Shown in pieces: positions 42,608 to 51,855 of a DNA stretch of 64,000 nt. Made by a program: the position numbers and the translations under genes. The DNA is from Limnochordia bacterium (lineage in GTDB: Bacteria; Bacillota; Limnochordia; DUMW01): NCBI GenBank assembly GCA_023230925.1, contig JALNWK010000010.1:1-64000 (forward strand), written 5' to 3'. Numbering within the stretch: position 1 is the stretch's first letter; every line of letters begins with the position of its first letter. A model generated the notes under the pieces. That model was not told the DNA's origin. It made no database searches and saw only the letters and a program-made list of their open reading frames with translations.

Positions 42608-44317
42608 TTGAACAGACAACGTTGGTCGTCTATATATGCTGGGCAAGAATCGAGGATGCTACCCACAGTTTGGATTGTGTTACTAATATTCACTTTGATG
42701 CTCTTCTTACCTTTGGGACGGAGTCTTGCTTTGTCGATATCCTCTGCTACGAACCTGACCTTAATTGCCGCCAACGTCGGTGCTAAGGGCGAAAGCTCTG
42801 CGGGGCTGAACTGGGTGGCTGATAGCCATACGCGTGTACTTGCACTAGAGGATGGCGTGATAGATCAATCAGAAAGGGAAGCTACTATGAGCACAGAGAG
42901 GACAGTCGGGAAGATGATTGCAGAAACAACCCCAGATTCACTGAGGACGATAGAAGAACATTTGCCTGCTGTTTGCTATGCTGATCGGCTAAAGCCATTG
43001 CCGGGAACTAAAAGCGAGGAGTTGCTACATAATCCTAATAGGGGGTTTCGACTTGAACTGAATATGGATATTGCGACCGGTAATCTCCTAGAGAGTGTGA
43101 TGGATGCAAGGCAGTATGCCCTAACGCAGATCAAGTACTACGAAGATGAGGCCCCTCAGCTGGCCCAGGTTTACATATATCTTACCCAATACTCAGCGAA
43201 GGATCTAGACGATCGTGCCCTGATAAATCTGCAGGATTACTTCGCGTTCTTTAGAAAGCAGAACATGCAGATTCTGTTAAGATTCGCCTACGAATACCAG
43301 GAGACTGGTCCGAAAATTGGGCCGACGACCGAGCAAATGCTCAGACATATTGAGCAGCTAAGGGACATCGTGGCACAGAACAACGACATTATCCATGTCA
43401 TTCAGGCAGGGTTCATTGGTATGTGGGGGGAATGGCATAACGCAAAGTATGAACATGATAAACGGCAGGTCTTGGAGGCCATCATAGATATGACGCCACC
43501 AGATAAGGTGGTTCAGGTTCGACTGGCTAGCTATAAGGACGTACTGAGAAAGGATGACCTAAGAAGAGACCGGGTATCCTATCATGACGATTATCTGGTT
43601 GGTGTTGACCATGCGTGGAGCACTGCTCTACCCGCAAGTCCATTGTATGCTATGTATATCACAGACTGCAGGAATATGTTGGTAGATGGGGAAATGCCTT
43701 GGGGCAAGGACAAGTATTTCAACAATGGGGTTATCGATGGTGTTGGCGTAGCAAAACGGCTGATGAACCATTACTTCTCTACGATGAGCATTGTTCATAA
43801 TTACAAGGAAAGTGGTCCGTTCATTACCCACAATATGCAGGAATGGAAGAAGATCATAGTAGATGCGGCCTTCTTAGATGATAACGAATTTCGCTATGCC
43901 CCGGCCTGGCTTAAAGACTCCGACGGTAACCCAATAACCCGCTCACTGTTTGAATATATCCGGGATTACCTAGGTTACTACATTGAAGCACACAATGCCA
44001 AGGCGGATGTGTCGGGGAATCAGGTGGAGGTATCATTGGAACTCACTAACTATGGTTTCTCCGCCCCCCATGGTATGTCGAAGCTAGAAGTGGTCATCAC
44101 CGATGAACAGGGAAGTGTTATTTGCGCAAAACCGGTATGCCACATGGCGGATCTTCAACCGGGCAAAGTGGTATCCGTTTCCACAACTCTTACCGTCTGT
44201 GAGCTCCAACGTGGTTACATAGTAGGCATACGTTTTGCCAATCAAGGGGGTGTAACAGCAAAGCTAGCTAATGACACAGAGTATGTGAACGGAGTGAATG
44301 TTGTTTTTGTCCTGTAA
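42608..44317 (+). CDS. exported DUF4874/DUF4832-type protein
   Basis: A 569-residue protein with an N-terminal membrane or signal helix (VWIVLLIFTLMLFLPLG). A linker of about 100 residues follows, then the domain pair seen in extracellular proteins of carbohydrate-active loci. NPNRGFRLELN opens the DUF4874-like part. GFIGMWGEWHNAKY and ILLRFAYEY look like a TIM-barrel strand with acidic active-site residues. DUF4832-like segments (SYHDDYLVG, HNYKESGPF) follow, and a C-terminal beta domain ends the protein. The function is unknown; a glycoside-hydrolase-like role is inferred. The start is TTG 42608 with GAGGTG about 8 bases upstream. Operators 1 and 2 lie upstream. Confidence 0.7.
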   Translation: MNRQRWSSIYAGQESRMLPTVWIVLLIFTLMLFLPLGRSLALSISSATNLTLIAANVGAKGESSAGLNWVADSHTRVLALEDGVIDQSEREATMSTERTVGKMIAETTPDSLRTIEEHLPAVCYADRLKPLPGTKSEELLHNPNRGFRLELNMDIATGNLLESVMDARQYALTQIKYYEDEAPQLAQVYIYLTQYSAKDLDDRALINLQDYFAFFRKQNMQILLRFAYEYQETGPKIGPTTEQMLRHIEQLRDIVAQNNDIIHVIQAGFIGMWGEWHNAKYEHDKRQVLEAIIDMTPPDKVVQVRLASYKDVLRKDDLRRDRVSYHDDYLVGVDHAWSTALPASPLYAMYITDCRNMLVDGEMPWGKDKYFNNGVIDGVGVAKRLMNHYFSTMSIVHNYKESGPFITHNMQEWKKIIVDAAFLDDNEFRYAPAWLKDSDGNPITRSLFEYIRDYLGYYIEAHNAKADVSGNQVEVSLELTNYGFSAPHGMSKLEVVITDEQGSVICAKPVCHMADLQPGKVVSVSTTLTVCELQRGYIVGIRFANQGGVTAKLANDTEYVNGVNVVFVL

Positions 44318-44396
44318 TAGCCTGGTTTAGCACCAGATAGGCACAATGACGTTTTTGGCAGGATTGAGTCGGTCGTGGATCGAAGTATGTTGTTAT

Positions 44397-44410
44397 TGTA
44401 ATCGATATCA
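44397..44410. promoter_or_regulatory. LacI-type operator 3
   Basis: TGTAATCGATATCA, identical to operator 1 over 16 bases (44395-44410), 64 bases before the solute-binding protein gene. Confidence 0.6.
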
Positions 44411-44473
44411 ATCACAGGTGTAGGTACCAAGGAGTTAAGCACGCTCTAGATTGTTCACTAAAAGGAGGAGCCT

Positions 44474-45754
44474 GTGGTGCAACAGAGAAGTTTCTGTCTT
44501 GTTTTGTGTTGTCTAATCGTAATCCTGATCAGCACAGTAGCTACGGCCACAGTTCATCTGGAATGGATGTCCTGGGGGGATCAGACAGTAATTGACCGTA
44601 ACGAGCGTATTATCCAAGCTTACTATGCATCATTTCCCGATAAGGACATAGTTATTCGGAACAACGTCGTTGGTTGGGACTTCTACAAGGAACGTTTGCC
44701 AGTACTGGTTGCGGGGGGCGCGGCGACGGACATCATCTCCTCAGAAGGTTCCTTTGTCTACGGACAAATGGCGGAATGGAATGCGCTCATGGATCTAACC
44801 GATCTAGTAATACCGTATGAGGATGAGTTTCTGCCGGGAGCTCTCGAGACGATCCGGGTTAACGGTAAAGTATATGGCTTTCCGTTTCATGGATGGGACA
44901 CATCGCCGGTGGTCTTCATTAACTATAGTTGTCAGGCCTTTGACGAGGCCGCCTTACCATATCCTACCTATAATTGGTCGTGGGATGATCTCCTTGGATC
45001 GGGCAAGAAACTAACCAATCCGCGGGAAGGCAAATGGGCCATAGATTTTGGAGCAAGCTCCCACATTGCGCTGTGGCAGCCCTTGCTGTACGCCTTTGGC
45101 GGGCAAATGTACGCGCCGGATCGTTCCGAATCCCTAATTAGCAGTACCGAAGCGGCAAATGCCTTTAGGTTTCTAAAGGAGCTAGATATTGTCTATGGAT
45201 TTCAGGCCCCTGCTGAGTTGGTCAACAATAAGATCGGCTTTATCACCGGCCAAGTGGCAATGACTACCAACTGGAGTCAGGAAGCCACAAAGATCATGGA
45301 CTATGTTCGTTTTGGTAGCGGGATTACAATTTTGCCCCAAGGACCGGCCGGGTTTGGGTTCCATCCGCCCCTTACCTGCCATTCAGTAGGCATTTACCGA
45401 GAGAGTGAACATCCAGCCGAAGCATGGCATTTCATTGAGTGGATGTTAACCTCGCCTGAGGCCTTGGAAGCGATGGGTCCCACCATTCCCATGGTGCCAC
45501 TAAAAAGCAATCTTCCAATTCTTGTCGACATGATCGCGGCAGATGATGCCGCCCTTGCTGGCTGGCGGGCCACCGAGGCGGTGTTTGAACGGTTGATGTC
45601 AGCGCCAATCGACCGTGTTGGGGTGGAATATCCGCATACGATCGAGATCATCACTTCATCCTTACAGGAATACATGGGTGGGAACCAGGCTATTGAACAG
45701 ATCCTAGAGAACGCAAAAAGTCAGATCGATAGATTACTCAATGAACTAAAATAG
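44474..45754 (+). CDS. extracellular solute-binding protein, sugar family 1
   Basis: The substrate receptor of an ABC sugar importer, 426 residues. A signal peptide (LVLCCLIVILISTVATA) is followed by the typical start VHLEWMSWGDQTVIDRNERII and by VLVAGGAATDIISSEG, GKVYGFPFHGW and FITGQVAMTTNWSQE. There is no lipobox, so it should be released or periplasmic rather than membrane-anchored. No permease or ATPase genes are nearby. Starts GTG 44474 or GTG 44477 both fit AAAGGAGG (44461-44468). Operator 3 lies 64 bases upstream. A small exported protein gene follows at 19 bases. Confidence 0.88.
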   Translation: MVQQRSFCLVLCCLIVILISTVATATVHLEWMSWGDQTVIDRNERIIQAYYASFPDKDIVIRNNVVGWDFYKERLPVLVAGGAATDIISSEGSFVYGQMAEWNALMDLTDLVIPYEDEFLPGALETIRVNGKVYGFPFHGWDTSPVVFINYSCQAFDEAALPYPTYNWSWDDLLGSGKKLTNPREGKWAIDFGASSHIALWQPLLYAFGGQMYAPDRSESLISSTEAANAFRFLKELDIVYGFQAPAELVNNKIGFITGQVAMTTNWSQEATKIMDYVRFGSGITILPQGPAGFGFHPPLTCHSVGIYRESEHPAEAWHFIEWMLTSPEALEAMGPTIPMVPLKSNLPILVDMIAADDAALAGWRATEAVFERLMSAPIDRVGVEYPHTIEIITSSLQEYMGGNQAIEQILENAKSQIDRLLNELK

Positions 45755-45773
45755 CGAAGAGGGGGAACTTAAG

Positions 45774-46331
45774 GTGAAACGAACATACTTGGTGTTGCTT
45801 CTTGTCGTGTTACTCGGGGCCACCGTATCGGCTAGAGAGGTGGTAATTCACGACTTTGACACTGATGAGAATTTGCGGGTCGAGGCGGCTAATGGCGGCA
45901 TTCTGGAACTATTCGAGCTTACTTCCGATGGTGCCATTGAAGGAAAGAGCAGTGCTGCACTGGTCTTTGACTTGACCACTCCCGATCAAAGCTGGAGTGA
46001 AGTACAAGTCATCATCGATTGTGAAAAACCGATGGATATCGACGGGTTCGATCAAGTCAAGCTCTGGGTACATGGTGACGGTACCCCCCATAACGTAATT
46101 ATTCTATTCTGGGATGGTTTCCTAGAGTGCTCAGTTTGGGGGCAGGTGGGTTGGGAAGGTTGGCACGAATGGGTGATCGATCTTGCCGAGACCCCCAATA
46201 AATGGAACGTTGAAAACGTTCGTCTCGACCGTGTGGAACGGGTTCGGATTGTAATCAGTGATTCTAATGGAATCTATAAGACTAAAGGAAAGATCCTAGT
46301 AGATCGATTGGCGGTTGCTTTTGGTGAGTAA
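45774..46331 (+). CDS. small exported carbohydrate-binding-like protein
   Basis: A 185-residue protein with a signal peptide (YLVLLLVVLLGATVSA). The mature part resembles galactose-binding or CBM-type beta-sandwiches: it opens VVIHDFDTDENL, has EGKSSAALVFDL, FDQVKLWVHGDGTPHNV and GWHEWVIDLAETP, and ends ILVDRLAVAFG. Such domains bind sugars in exported glycan-active enzymes. Here it stands alone, directly behind the solute-binding protein and probably in one transcript. The start is GTG 45774 with GAGGGGG about 9 bases upstream. The exact family is uncertain. Confidence 0.65.
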   Translation: MKRTYLVLLLVVLLGATVSAREVVIHDFDTDENLRVEAANGGILELFELTSDGAIEGKSSAALVFDLTTPDQSWSEVQVIIDCEKPMDIDGFDQVKLWVHGDGTPHNVIILFWDGFLECSVWGQVGWEGWHEWVIDLAETPNKWNVENVRLDRVERVRIVISDSNGIYKTKGKILVDRLAVAFGE

Positions 46332-46819
46332 ACTACCTATCGCCGCAGGGTGAAAGCGACCTAGTTAGTCCATAGAGTGAGGTGCTAGTGATGCCGGCCT
46401 TTTGGCTGGTATCGCTGGCATTCATTTGTGACATCTTTGGATCTGTAGTTGTTACTCAGGGTACTGAGTTTGTCAGGGACATCCTTGATTTCAGGTTTGC
46501 TCAGTGAGTGGAATGTCGTATTGCTTGCTCACTCAATCAAGATGCAAGTGAAGAAATCCCAGCAGAGTTAAACCGTTGCTGCAACAGTGCACTCCCTCCG
46601 CGAAGGGTGGTGCGCTTTTTTGTCTTGTAGTCTGCCAGGATTTGCTGAAACGAACAGACTTGGCAAGCAGATCCTCATTGTACGCACACATTTCCTACAG
46701 ATCATCGTTCAGCTCCTGACGCTACGTTTTTTGGGCGAAATGAAGTCGTATCATTCTTTTTAGGTGTTCCTGTCCAAAGACCAAGAAGTCTAGGAACTGC
46801 CGTAAATTAACTAGCTTCT
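46332..46819. other. intergenic stretch after the sugar island
   Basis: It contains one hairpin with a T-run (46587-46625) and a weaker stem at about 46391-46420. No gene is recognised. Confidence 0.5.
46587..46625 (+). terminator. terminator downstream of the sugar island
   Basis: GTGCACTCCC pairs imperfectly with GGGTGGTGCGC around the loop TCCGCGAA, followed by six T. Confidence 0.65.
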
Positions 46820-46848
46820 TTGACACGACTTACCAAGCCTGGTATAAT
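46820..46848 (+). promoter_or_regulatory. perfect-consensus promoter of the secreted EEP gene
   Basis: TTGACA (46820-46825), 17 bases, TATAAT (46843-46848). Confidence 0.8.
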
Positions 46849-46864
46849 ACCGGTATACACCGGT
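46849..46864. promoter_or_regulatory. ACCGGT-ATAC-ACCGGT repeat at the start point
   Basis: Two copies of the palindrome ACCGGT, 4 bases apart, directly abut the -10 box and cover the expected transcription start. It is a likely operator, with the regulator unknown. Confidence 0.5.
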
Positions 46865-46927
46865 GCGGAACGGAGTCATGTTTTTAGTTAAGTGAATAAC
46901 AAACTCTGAGGAAAGGGACGATGAAGG

Positions 46928-48178
46928 GTGAAAAAGGCATATCAACAATTGTTAGTCCTATTTCTGATCGTATTGTTTATGGTTGGAACAAGCAGTGCTG
47001 CAAAATCAGAATACGAAAATGAGATGGATGACACTGTAGAGTTGAGGGTAATGACATTCAATATTTGGATGGGGGGCACGAAGGTTGACTTTGACGCGGT
47101 AGTTGAAGCAATTAAACAAGCCGATGCAGATATTGTTGGTATCCAGGAATCTAAGGAGAATCTCCCGAGGCTGGCTGCTGCTTTGGGCTACCATTACCAT
47201 CGAAAGCTGCAAATACTGAGTCGCTTCCCGATTGTTATACCATCAACGGGACCAGTTCATTACGTTTACGTACTACTCGAGGATAATCGAGGAGTAGCGG
47301 TTTCTAATGTGCACCTGAATTACCAGCCTTATGGCCCGTACGATTTGCGTGACGGAATCGCACTTGATAGAGTCCTGGCAAATGAACAGGGTCACATGAA
47401 TGAAATAGCACCGAAAATAGTCGCTCTACAAGGACTGATTGAAAAAGACATTCCTGTTTTTCTTACCGGCGACTTCAACGTTCCGAGTCATCTTGATTGG
47501 ACTAGTGATGTTGCTGCAGCCTCTGAGGAAGAGTTTCGTACAAAGGTAGACTGGCCTGTATCTATCGCACTTGAAGAAGCAGGTTTTCGCGATACCTACC
47601 GCGAAATCCACCCAGATCCAGTGACACATCCAGCACCTACTTGGACGCCGGGCTATCCAGCGGGCTATACTAGTCAAAATGAAGTACACGATCGAATTGA
47701 CTTTGTGTACGCCGCTGGTCCATCTGTCACCGCAATGAGCGAGATCGTAGGAGAAGATGGCATCTATACCGATATTGTTGTCGCGCCTTGGCCCTCGGAT
47801 CACAGGGCTGTGGTTTCTGCCTTTAGCCTGACGCCAGCAGTTTTACCGGACGATCTGGAAGTTGCGTCCGCAGAGTCGCCTTGCATTGAGGTTACGAAAA
47901 ATGTGTACTTACCAAGTGAACCAATAACGGTCAGTTTTTCCAATGGTTCCGGTCACCCGGATTCTTGGATCGGCATCTACCCTAAAGAGATGATACCTGG
48001 TACAGGTGAAGGATCGTATAGTTGGACATATACCGATGGAGCTGTCTGTGGCGAAGTCGTCTTATACAGCGGTGCTCCAGGAACAACGTGGCCCCTACCT
48101 TCCGATGAATACGCAGTTCACTTGTTTATAGATGGTGGGTACACGATATTGGCAACCACAACCTTCGTGGTAGAATAA
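46928..48178 (+). CDS. secreted endonuclease/exonuclease/phosphatase-family protein
   Basis: A 416-residue exported protein. A signal peptide (LLVLFLIVLFMVGTSSA) leads into an EEP-fold domain with metal and active-site motifs LRVMTFNIWMGG, IVGIQESKEN, NVHLNY, FLTGDFNVPSH, DRIDFVYA and the closing WPSDHRAVVS. The last 100 residues form a beta domain (IEVTKNVYLPSEPITVSFSNGSG, WIGIYPKE, SYSWTYTDG) that recurs in phosphodiesterases and glycan-active proteins. The substrate could be nucleic acid, sugar-phosphate or lipid. The start is GTG 46928. It is monocistronic behind a strong promoter. Confidence 0.82.
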   Translation: MKKAYQQLLVLFLIVLFMVGTSSAAKSEYENEMDDTVELRVMTFNIWMGGTKVDFDAVVEAIKQADADIVGIQESKENLPRLAAALGYHYHRKLQILSRFPIVIPSTGPVHYVYVLLEDNRGVAVSNVHLNYQPYGPYDLRDGIALDRVLANEQGHMNEIAPKIVALQGLIEKDIPVFLTGDFNVPSHLDWTSDVAAASEEEFRTKVDWPVSIALEEAGFRDTYREIHPDPVTHPAPTWTPGYPAGYTSQNEVHDRIDFVYAAGPSVTAMSEIVGEDGIYTDIVVAPWPSDHRAVVSAFSLTPAVLPDDLEVASAESPCIEVTKNVYLPSEPITVSFSNGSGHPDSWIGIYPKEMIPGTGEGSYSWTYTDGAVCGEVVLYSGAPGTTWPLPSDEYAVHLFIDGGYTILATTTFVVE

Positions 48179-48189
48179 GGATTACCTAT

Positions 48190-48226
48190 GGAAGAACTGC
48201 TATTTGACATATGCAGCAGTTCTTCC
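48190..48226 (+). terminator. hairpin after the EEP gene
   Basis: GGAAGAACTGC (48190-48200) pairs with GCAGTTCTTCC (48216-48226), an 11-bp perfect stem, 11 bases after the stop. No T-run follows. Confidence 0.5.
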
Positions 48227-48359
48227 AAACCAATGGTAAAGGTACGGCAAGTTACGATGCTATTTTCCCTTTGGCGAGGCTTTTCAGAAGAACAATCAAT
48301 TATTGGGCAGAAGAATTGCTCCTCGATGACAAGACGAAGGGGAGCGTTTAGCCATGAAG

Positions 48360-48387
48360 GTAAACTATCATAGTTATGATGGTTTAC
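48360..48387. other. 12-bp hairpin
   Basis: The stem 48360-48371 pairs with 48376-48387 (one T-G pair) around a 4-base loop. It belongs to no gene. Confidence 0.5.
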
Positions 48388-48641
48388 AATGACCCAGACA
48401 GCCCTGCTGTTATAGTAACGGTCTTCTCTCCCCATTGGCCGTGTTACAGCATCTAGTGCTCAAAGTCCATAGTCATAAAGAGATCACGGGATTGAACCAT
48501 CGGTCGCGTCCGGACAGTCTCCTATTCAACCGGATAGCCATCTTGATTAAAGCCTACCTGTTACTACCAACACGAAAGGCAAACCCAATGTTAAGCAACT
48601 CTGCCTTCGTAGCAGATGCTGGCAAAGTGTACTAAGTCTTT

Positions 48642-48720
48642 GGGGAATGGCAGCCAGGAAGTTTAGACTTCTCCAGACGCTCCACGTTTGGAGGCCGTTA
48701 CTTTCTGGTTTCCATTCCCC
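48642..48720. other. 79-base multi-stem inverted repeat
   Basis: Three nested stems: GGGGAATGG/CCATTCCCC (48642-48650, 48712-48720), CCAGGAAGT/ACTTTCTGG (48654-48662, 48700-48708) and CTCCA/TGGAG (48671-48675, 48689-48693). It could be a small RNA, a decayed mobile-element end, or a structural element. Confidence 0.5.
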
Positions 48721-49103
48721 CATCTACAAGACTAAGATGATCCGTTCCTGGCACTGCTCCCTTGCCTGTCACACCGTCCCAGACTGTAACACTGCGCAAA
48801 CCTTCACTTGATAACGGTCTGTCCTTCCGTTTTCTCGAGGCTCCTGCAAATACTCATCAACTGTCTCAAATGCTTGCTAGCCAAATTCTCCGTTTTGATA
48901 AAGGTACTACATTTTGGACACGGCAAAACCCTTCAAACTAAGAGTGCATAGCGGATCCAGTTGACTGATGTGCGCGAACTGTCTAATCACGTTTTTGATG
49001 ATTCCCAATAAATACTGCACAGTGACCAGCGTACATTGCCGGTATACTTTAGACAATGTTTTCCATGTTAGTCGCGGAAGTGCTGTGGTTCAAGCTCTAC
49101 TGC

Positions 49104-49133
49104 TTGATTTTGAAAGATGCTACATAGTATAAT
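49104..49133 (+). promoter_or_regulatory. promoter of valS
   Basis: TTGATT (49104-49109), 18 bases, TATAAT (49128-49133), about 58 bases before the start codon. Confidence 0.6.
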
Positions 49134-49190
49134 TACTGTAATATGCAAACGAGTTAGACGTTGCGGAAGGTATTTGGAGGTTTTGGGCAG

Positions 49191-51827
49191 ATGGGTGCTA
49201 ATCTAGAAAAAGTATACAATCCGAGGGGTATGGAAGAAACATGGTATGATTACTGGGTGAAGGGCAACTACTTTCATGCAGATAACACCAAAGAAGGTCC
49301 CTCTTTTTCCATGGTGATTCCTCCTCCTAATGTGACCGGGCAATTGCATATGGGTCATGCGCTAGACAATACGCTGCAAGATATCATTACCCGCTGGCGA
49401 CGGATGCAAGGGTATAACACCCTATGGTTGCCAGGTACTGATCACGCGGGCATTGCAACCCAGATTAAGGTTGAAGAGCAGCTACGCAAGAAGGGTCTCA
49501 CCAGACATGACTTAGGGCGGGACGCCTTCCTGGAATTGGTCTGGGAGTGGAAGGAAAAATACGGTAACCGGATTACCAACCAGCTCAAACGCCTCGGCAC
49601 CTCTTGTGATTGGCAAAGAGAACGGTTCACCCTAGATGAGGGGTGTTCCAAAGCGGTTAGAGAGGTCTTTGTGTCTTTGTACGAAAAAGGCTTAATCTAC
49701 CGGGGTCAATACTTGATCAATTGGTGTGTTGACTGTAACACCGCCCTATCTGATGTGGAAGTTGAACACGAGGATACCCCCGGTAAGCTCTATTACATCC
49801 GATACCCCTTTAGTGATGGGGAAGGTTATATTACGGTGGCTACCACCCGGCCGGAGACAATGCTTGGGGATACCGCGGTGGCGGTTAATCCCGATGATGA
49901 AAGGTACCAGGATCTGGTGGGACGGACTCTGCGATTACCTCTAACCGGCCGCAGTATTCCGGTTATTGCCGATAGCTTCGTAAGTGTCGAGTTTGGTACC
50001 GGTTTGGTGAAAGTGACTCCGGCCCATGACCCTAATGACTATGCCATGGGCGAGCGTCATGCTTTGCCCAGGATTCAGGTTATTGGCGAAGACGGCCTGA
50101 TGACCGCCGAGGCAGGCAAATACGCGGGATTAGACCGCAACGAATGCCGCAAGCGGGTTGTAGCCGACTTGAAAGAGTGCGGGTTACTTGAGAAGGTGGA
50201 GGAACACAGCCATGCGGTGGGCCACTGCTACCGATGCGGTTCTGTAGTGGAGCCTTTAATCTCTAAGCAATGGTTCGTAAAGATGGGTCCTTTGGCCAAA
50301 CCGGCGATTGATGTTGTACTTGAAGGACGGGTTAAGTTTGTCCCAGAACGCTTTACTAAGCTGTATCTGAACTGGATGGAGAATATTCGGGATTGGTGTA
50401 TCTCTAGGCAACTGTGGTGGGGACACCGTATTCCCGTTTGGTATTGTGATGACTGTGGCGAGACTATTGTTAGCAAGGAGGATCCTACTCGTTGTCCTAA
50501 ATGTCAGAGCCAGGACCTTACCCAGGATCCTGATGTGCTAGATACGTGGTTCTCCTCAGCACTGTGGCCCTTCTCTACCATGGGATGGCCTGAGCAAACC
50601 AAGGATCTAGATCTGTTCTACCCAACATCACTTTTGGTTACCGGCTTTGATATCATCTTCTTCTGGGTTGCTCGGATGATTGTGATGGGAATTGAGTTTA
50701 CAGGGGAGCCTCCCTTTAGTGAAGTATTGATTCACGGATTAGTCCGGGATAGCGAAGGACGGAAGATGAGCAAGTCCCTGGGTAACGGTGTGGATCCCTT
50801 AGAGGTTATTGATGAGTATGGCGCTGATGCCCTCCGGTTTACATTAGTTAAAGGAGGCGCCCTTGGTAATGATATGCGCTATTACCCCGAACAGGTAGAA
50901 GCAAGCCGCAACTTTGCGAATAAGGTGTGGAATGCTACCCGGTTCGCCTTGATGAACCTGGAAGGCTTCAAACCCAAAAACGATGTTGCCAATTGCAGTC
51001 TGGCTGATCGATGGATTCTCAGCCGGTACCAAGGGACGGTGGCTCGGGTTACAGAGTATCTAGATAGCTTCGATTTGGCAGAGGCGTCCCGCACTCTCTA
51101 TGAGTTTATTTGGAATGAGCTATGTGACTGGTATGTAGAGATGTCTAAAGCCTATCTTTACGGGCATCTAGGGGATGAGGCTAAGTACACAGCCCAGTGG
51201 GTCCTTTGGACGGTGCTTGATGGTACGCTTCGCCTATTGCATCCTTTCATGCCCTTTATTACCGAAGAATTGTGGCACGCCCTTCCGAGCACCGGCGAGA
51301 CGATCGTCTTGGCACCTTGGCCCGTTCCTCAGGAGGATTTGTATGACCAGGATGCAGAAATGGATATGGCTTTGATCATGGATGTTGTACGCAGCATTCG
51401 TAATGTACGTAGTGAGAAACAAGTGACACCAGGACGCAAGATCAAAGCTGTGCTGCATGCCGACGACCCGCAGCAAACCATCCTACAAAGGAACCGGTTG
51501 TATCTGGAGTCCCTGGCCGGACTTGGTGAGCTGGAAATTCTGAAGACCAACACTAAGAAGCCAGAACAAGCGATCTTCGCGGTGGCCTCAGGTGTTGAGA
51601 TCTATCTGCCCTTGGCGGGTTTGTTAGATCTTGAAGAGGAACGCAAGAGACTACAAGGTGAGCTCAAGGACTGCGAAAATGAGATTAAACGATGCCAAAC
51701 CAAGCTAGAAAACGAAGGGTTTGTAAAGAAAGCACCTCCTGCAGTGGTTGAAAAGGAGAGAGCAAAGCTTGCTGAGTATCTGGAGCAGAAGGCTAAGCTA
51801 GAGGAGACCTTAAAGACTCTAGTCTAA
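49191..51827 (+). CDS. valS: valyl-tRNA synthetase
   Basis: It charges tRNA-Val and edits threonine. The class I motif HIGH appears as PPPNVTGQLHMGHALDNT, and KMSKS as GRKMSKSLGNG. The editing domain has TTRPETMLGDTAVAV, and the C-terminal coiled coil (LEEERKRLQGELKDCENEI, in part) is present. ATG 49191 has GGAGG (49176-49180) upstream and gives 878 residues, the normal length. It leads a probable operon valS-folC-SPOR protein, an arrangement also common in Bacillus. No T-box was seen in the leader. Confidence 0.96.
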   Translation: MGANLEKVYNPRGMEETWYDYWVKGNYFHADNTKEGPSFSMVIPPPNVTGQLHMGHALDNTLQDIITRWRRMQGYNTLWLPGTDHAGIATQIKVEEQLRKKGLTRHDLGRDAFLELVWEWKEKYGNRITNQLKRLGTSCDWQRERFTLDEGCSKAVREVFVSLYEKGLIYRGQYLINWCVDCNTALSDVEVEHEDTPGKLYYIRYPFSDGEGYITVATTRPETMLGDTAVAVNPDDERYQDLVGRTLRLPLTGRSIPVIADSFVSVEFGTGLVKVTPAHDPNDYAMGERHALPRIQVIGEDGLMTAEAGKYAGLDRNECRKRVVADLKECGLLEKVEEHSHAVGHCYRCGSVVEPLISKQWFVKMGPLAKPAIDVVLEGRVKFVPERFTKLYLNWMENIRDWCISRQLWWGHRIPVWYCDDCGETIVSKEDPTRCPKCQSQDLTQDPDVLDTWFSSALWPFSTMGWPEQTKDLDLFYPTSLLVTGFDIIFFWVARMIVMGIEFTGEPPFSEVLIHGLVRDSEGRKMSKSLGNGVDPLEVIDEYGADALRFTLVKGGALGNDMRYYPEQVEASRNFANKVWNATRFALMNLEGFKPKNDVANCSLADRWILSRYQGTVARVTEYLDSFDLAEASRTLYEFIWNELCDWYVEMSKAYLYGHLGDEAKYTAQWVLWTVLDGTLRLLHPFMPFITEELWHALPSTGETIVLAPWPVPQEDLYDQDAEMDMALIMDVVRSIRNVRSEKQVTPGRKIKAVLHADDPQQTILQRNRLYLESLAGLGELEILKTNTKKPEQAIFAVASGVEIYLPLAGLLDLEEERKRLQGELKDCENEIKRCQTKLENEGFVKKAPPAVVEKERAKLAEYLEQKAKLEETLKTLV

Positions 51828-51855
51828 GGTACTCTTGATCGGTCGAAAGGAACGA

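Larger units (their letters stand above)
48179..49103. other. gene-free stretch with three hairpins
   Basis: Over 900 bases without a supportable gene on either strand. The structures are listed separately at 48190-48226, 48360-48387 and 48642-48720. No T-box consensus (GGTGGNACCGCG) was found upstream of valS. Confidence 0.55.

Noticed and set aside
48435..48635. 66-codon plus-strand frame in the gene-free region
   Set aside because: No ribosome site and no recognisable product.
48179..49190. T-box riboswitch before valS
   Set aside because: The GGTGGNACCGCG signature and a matching antiterminator were looked for and not found.
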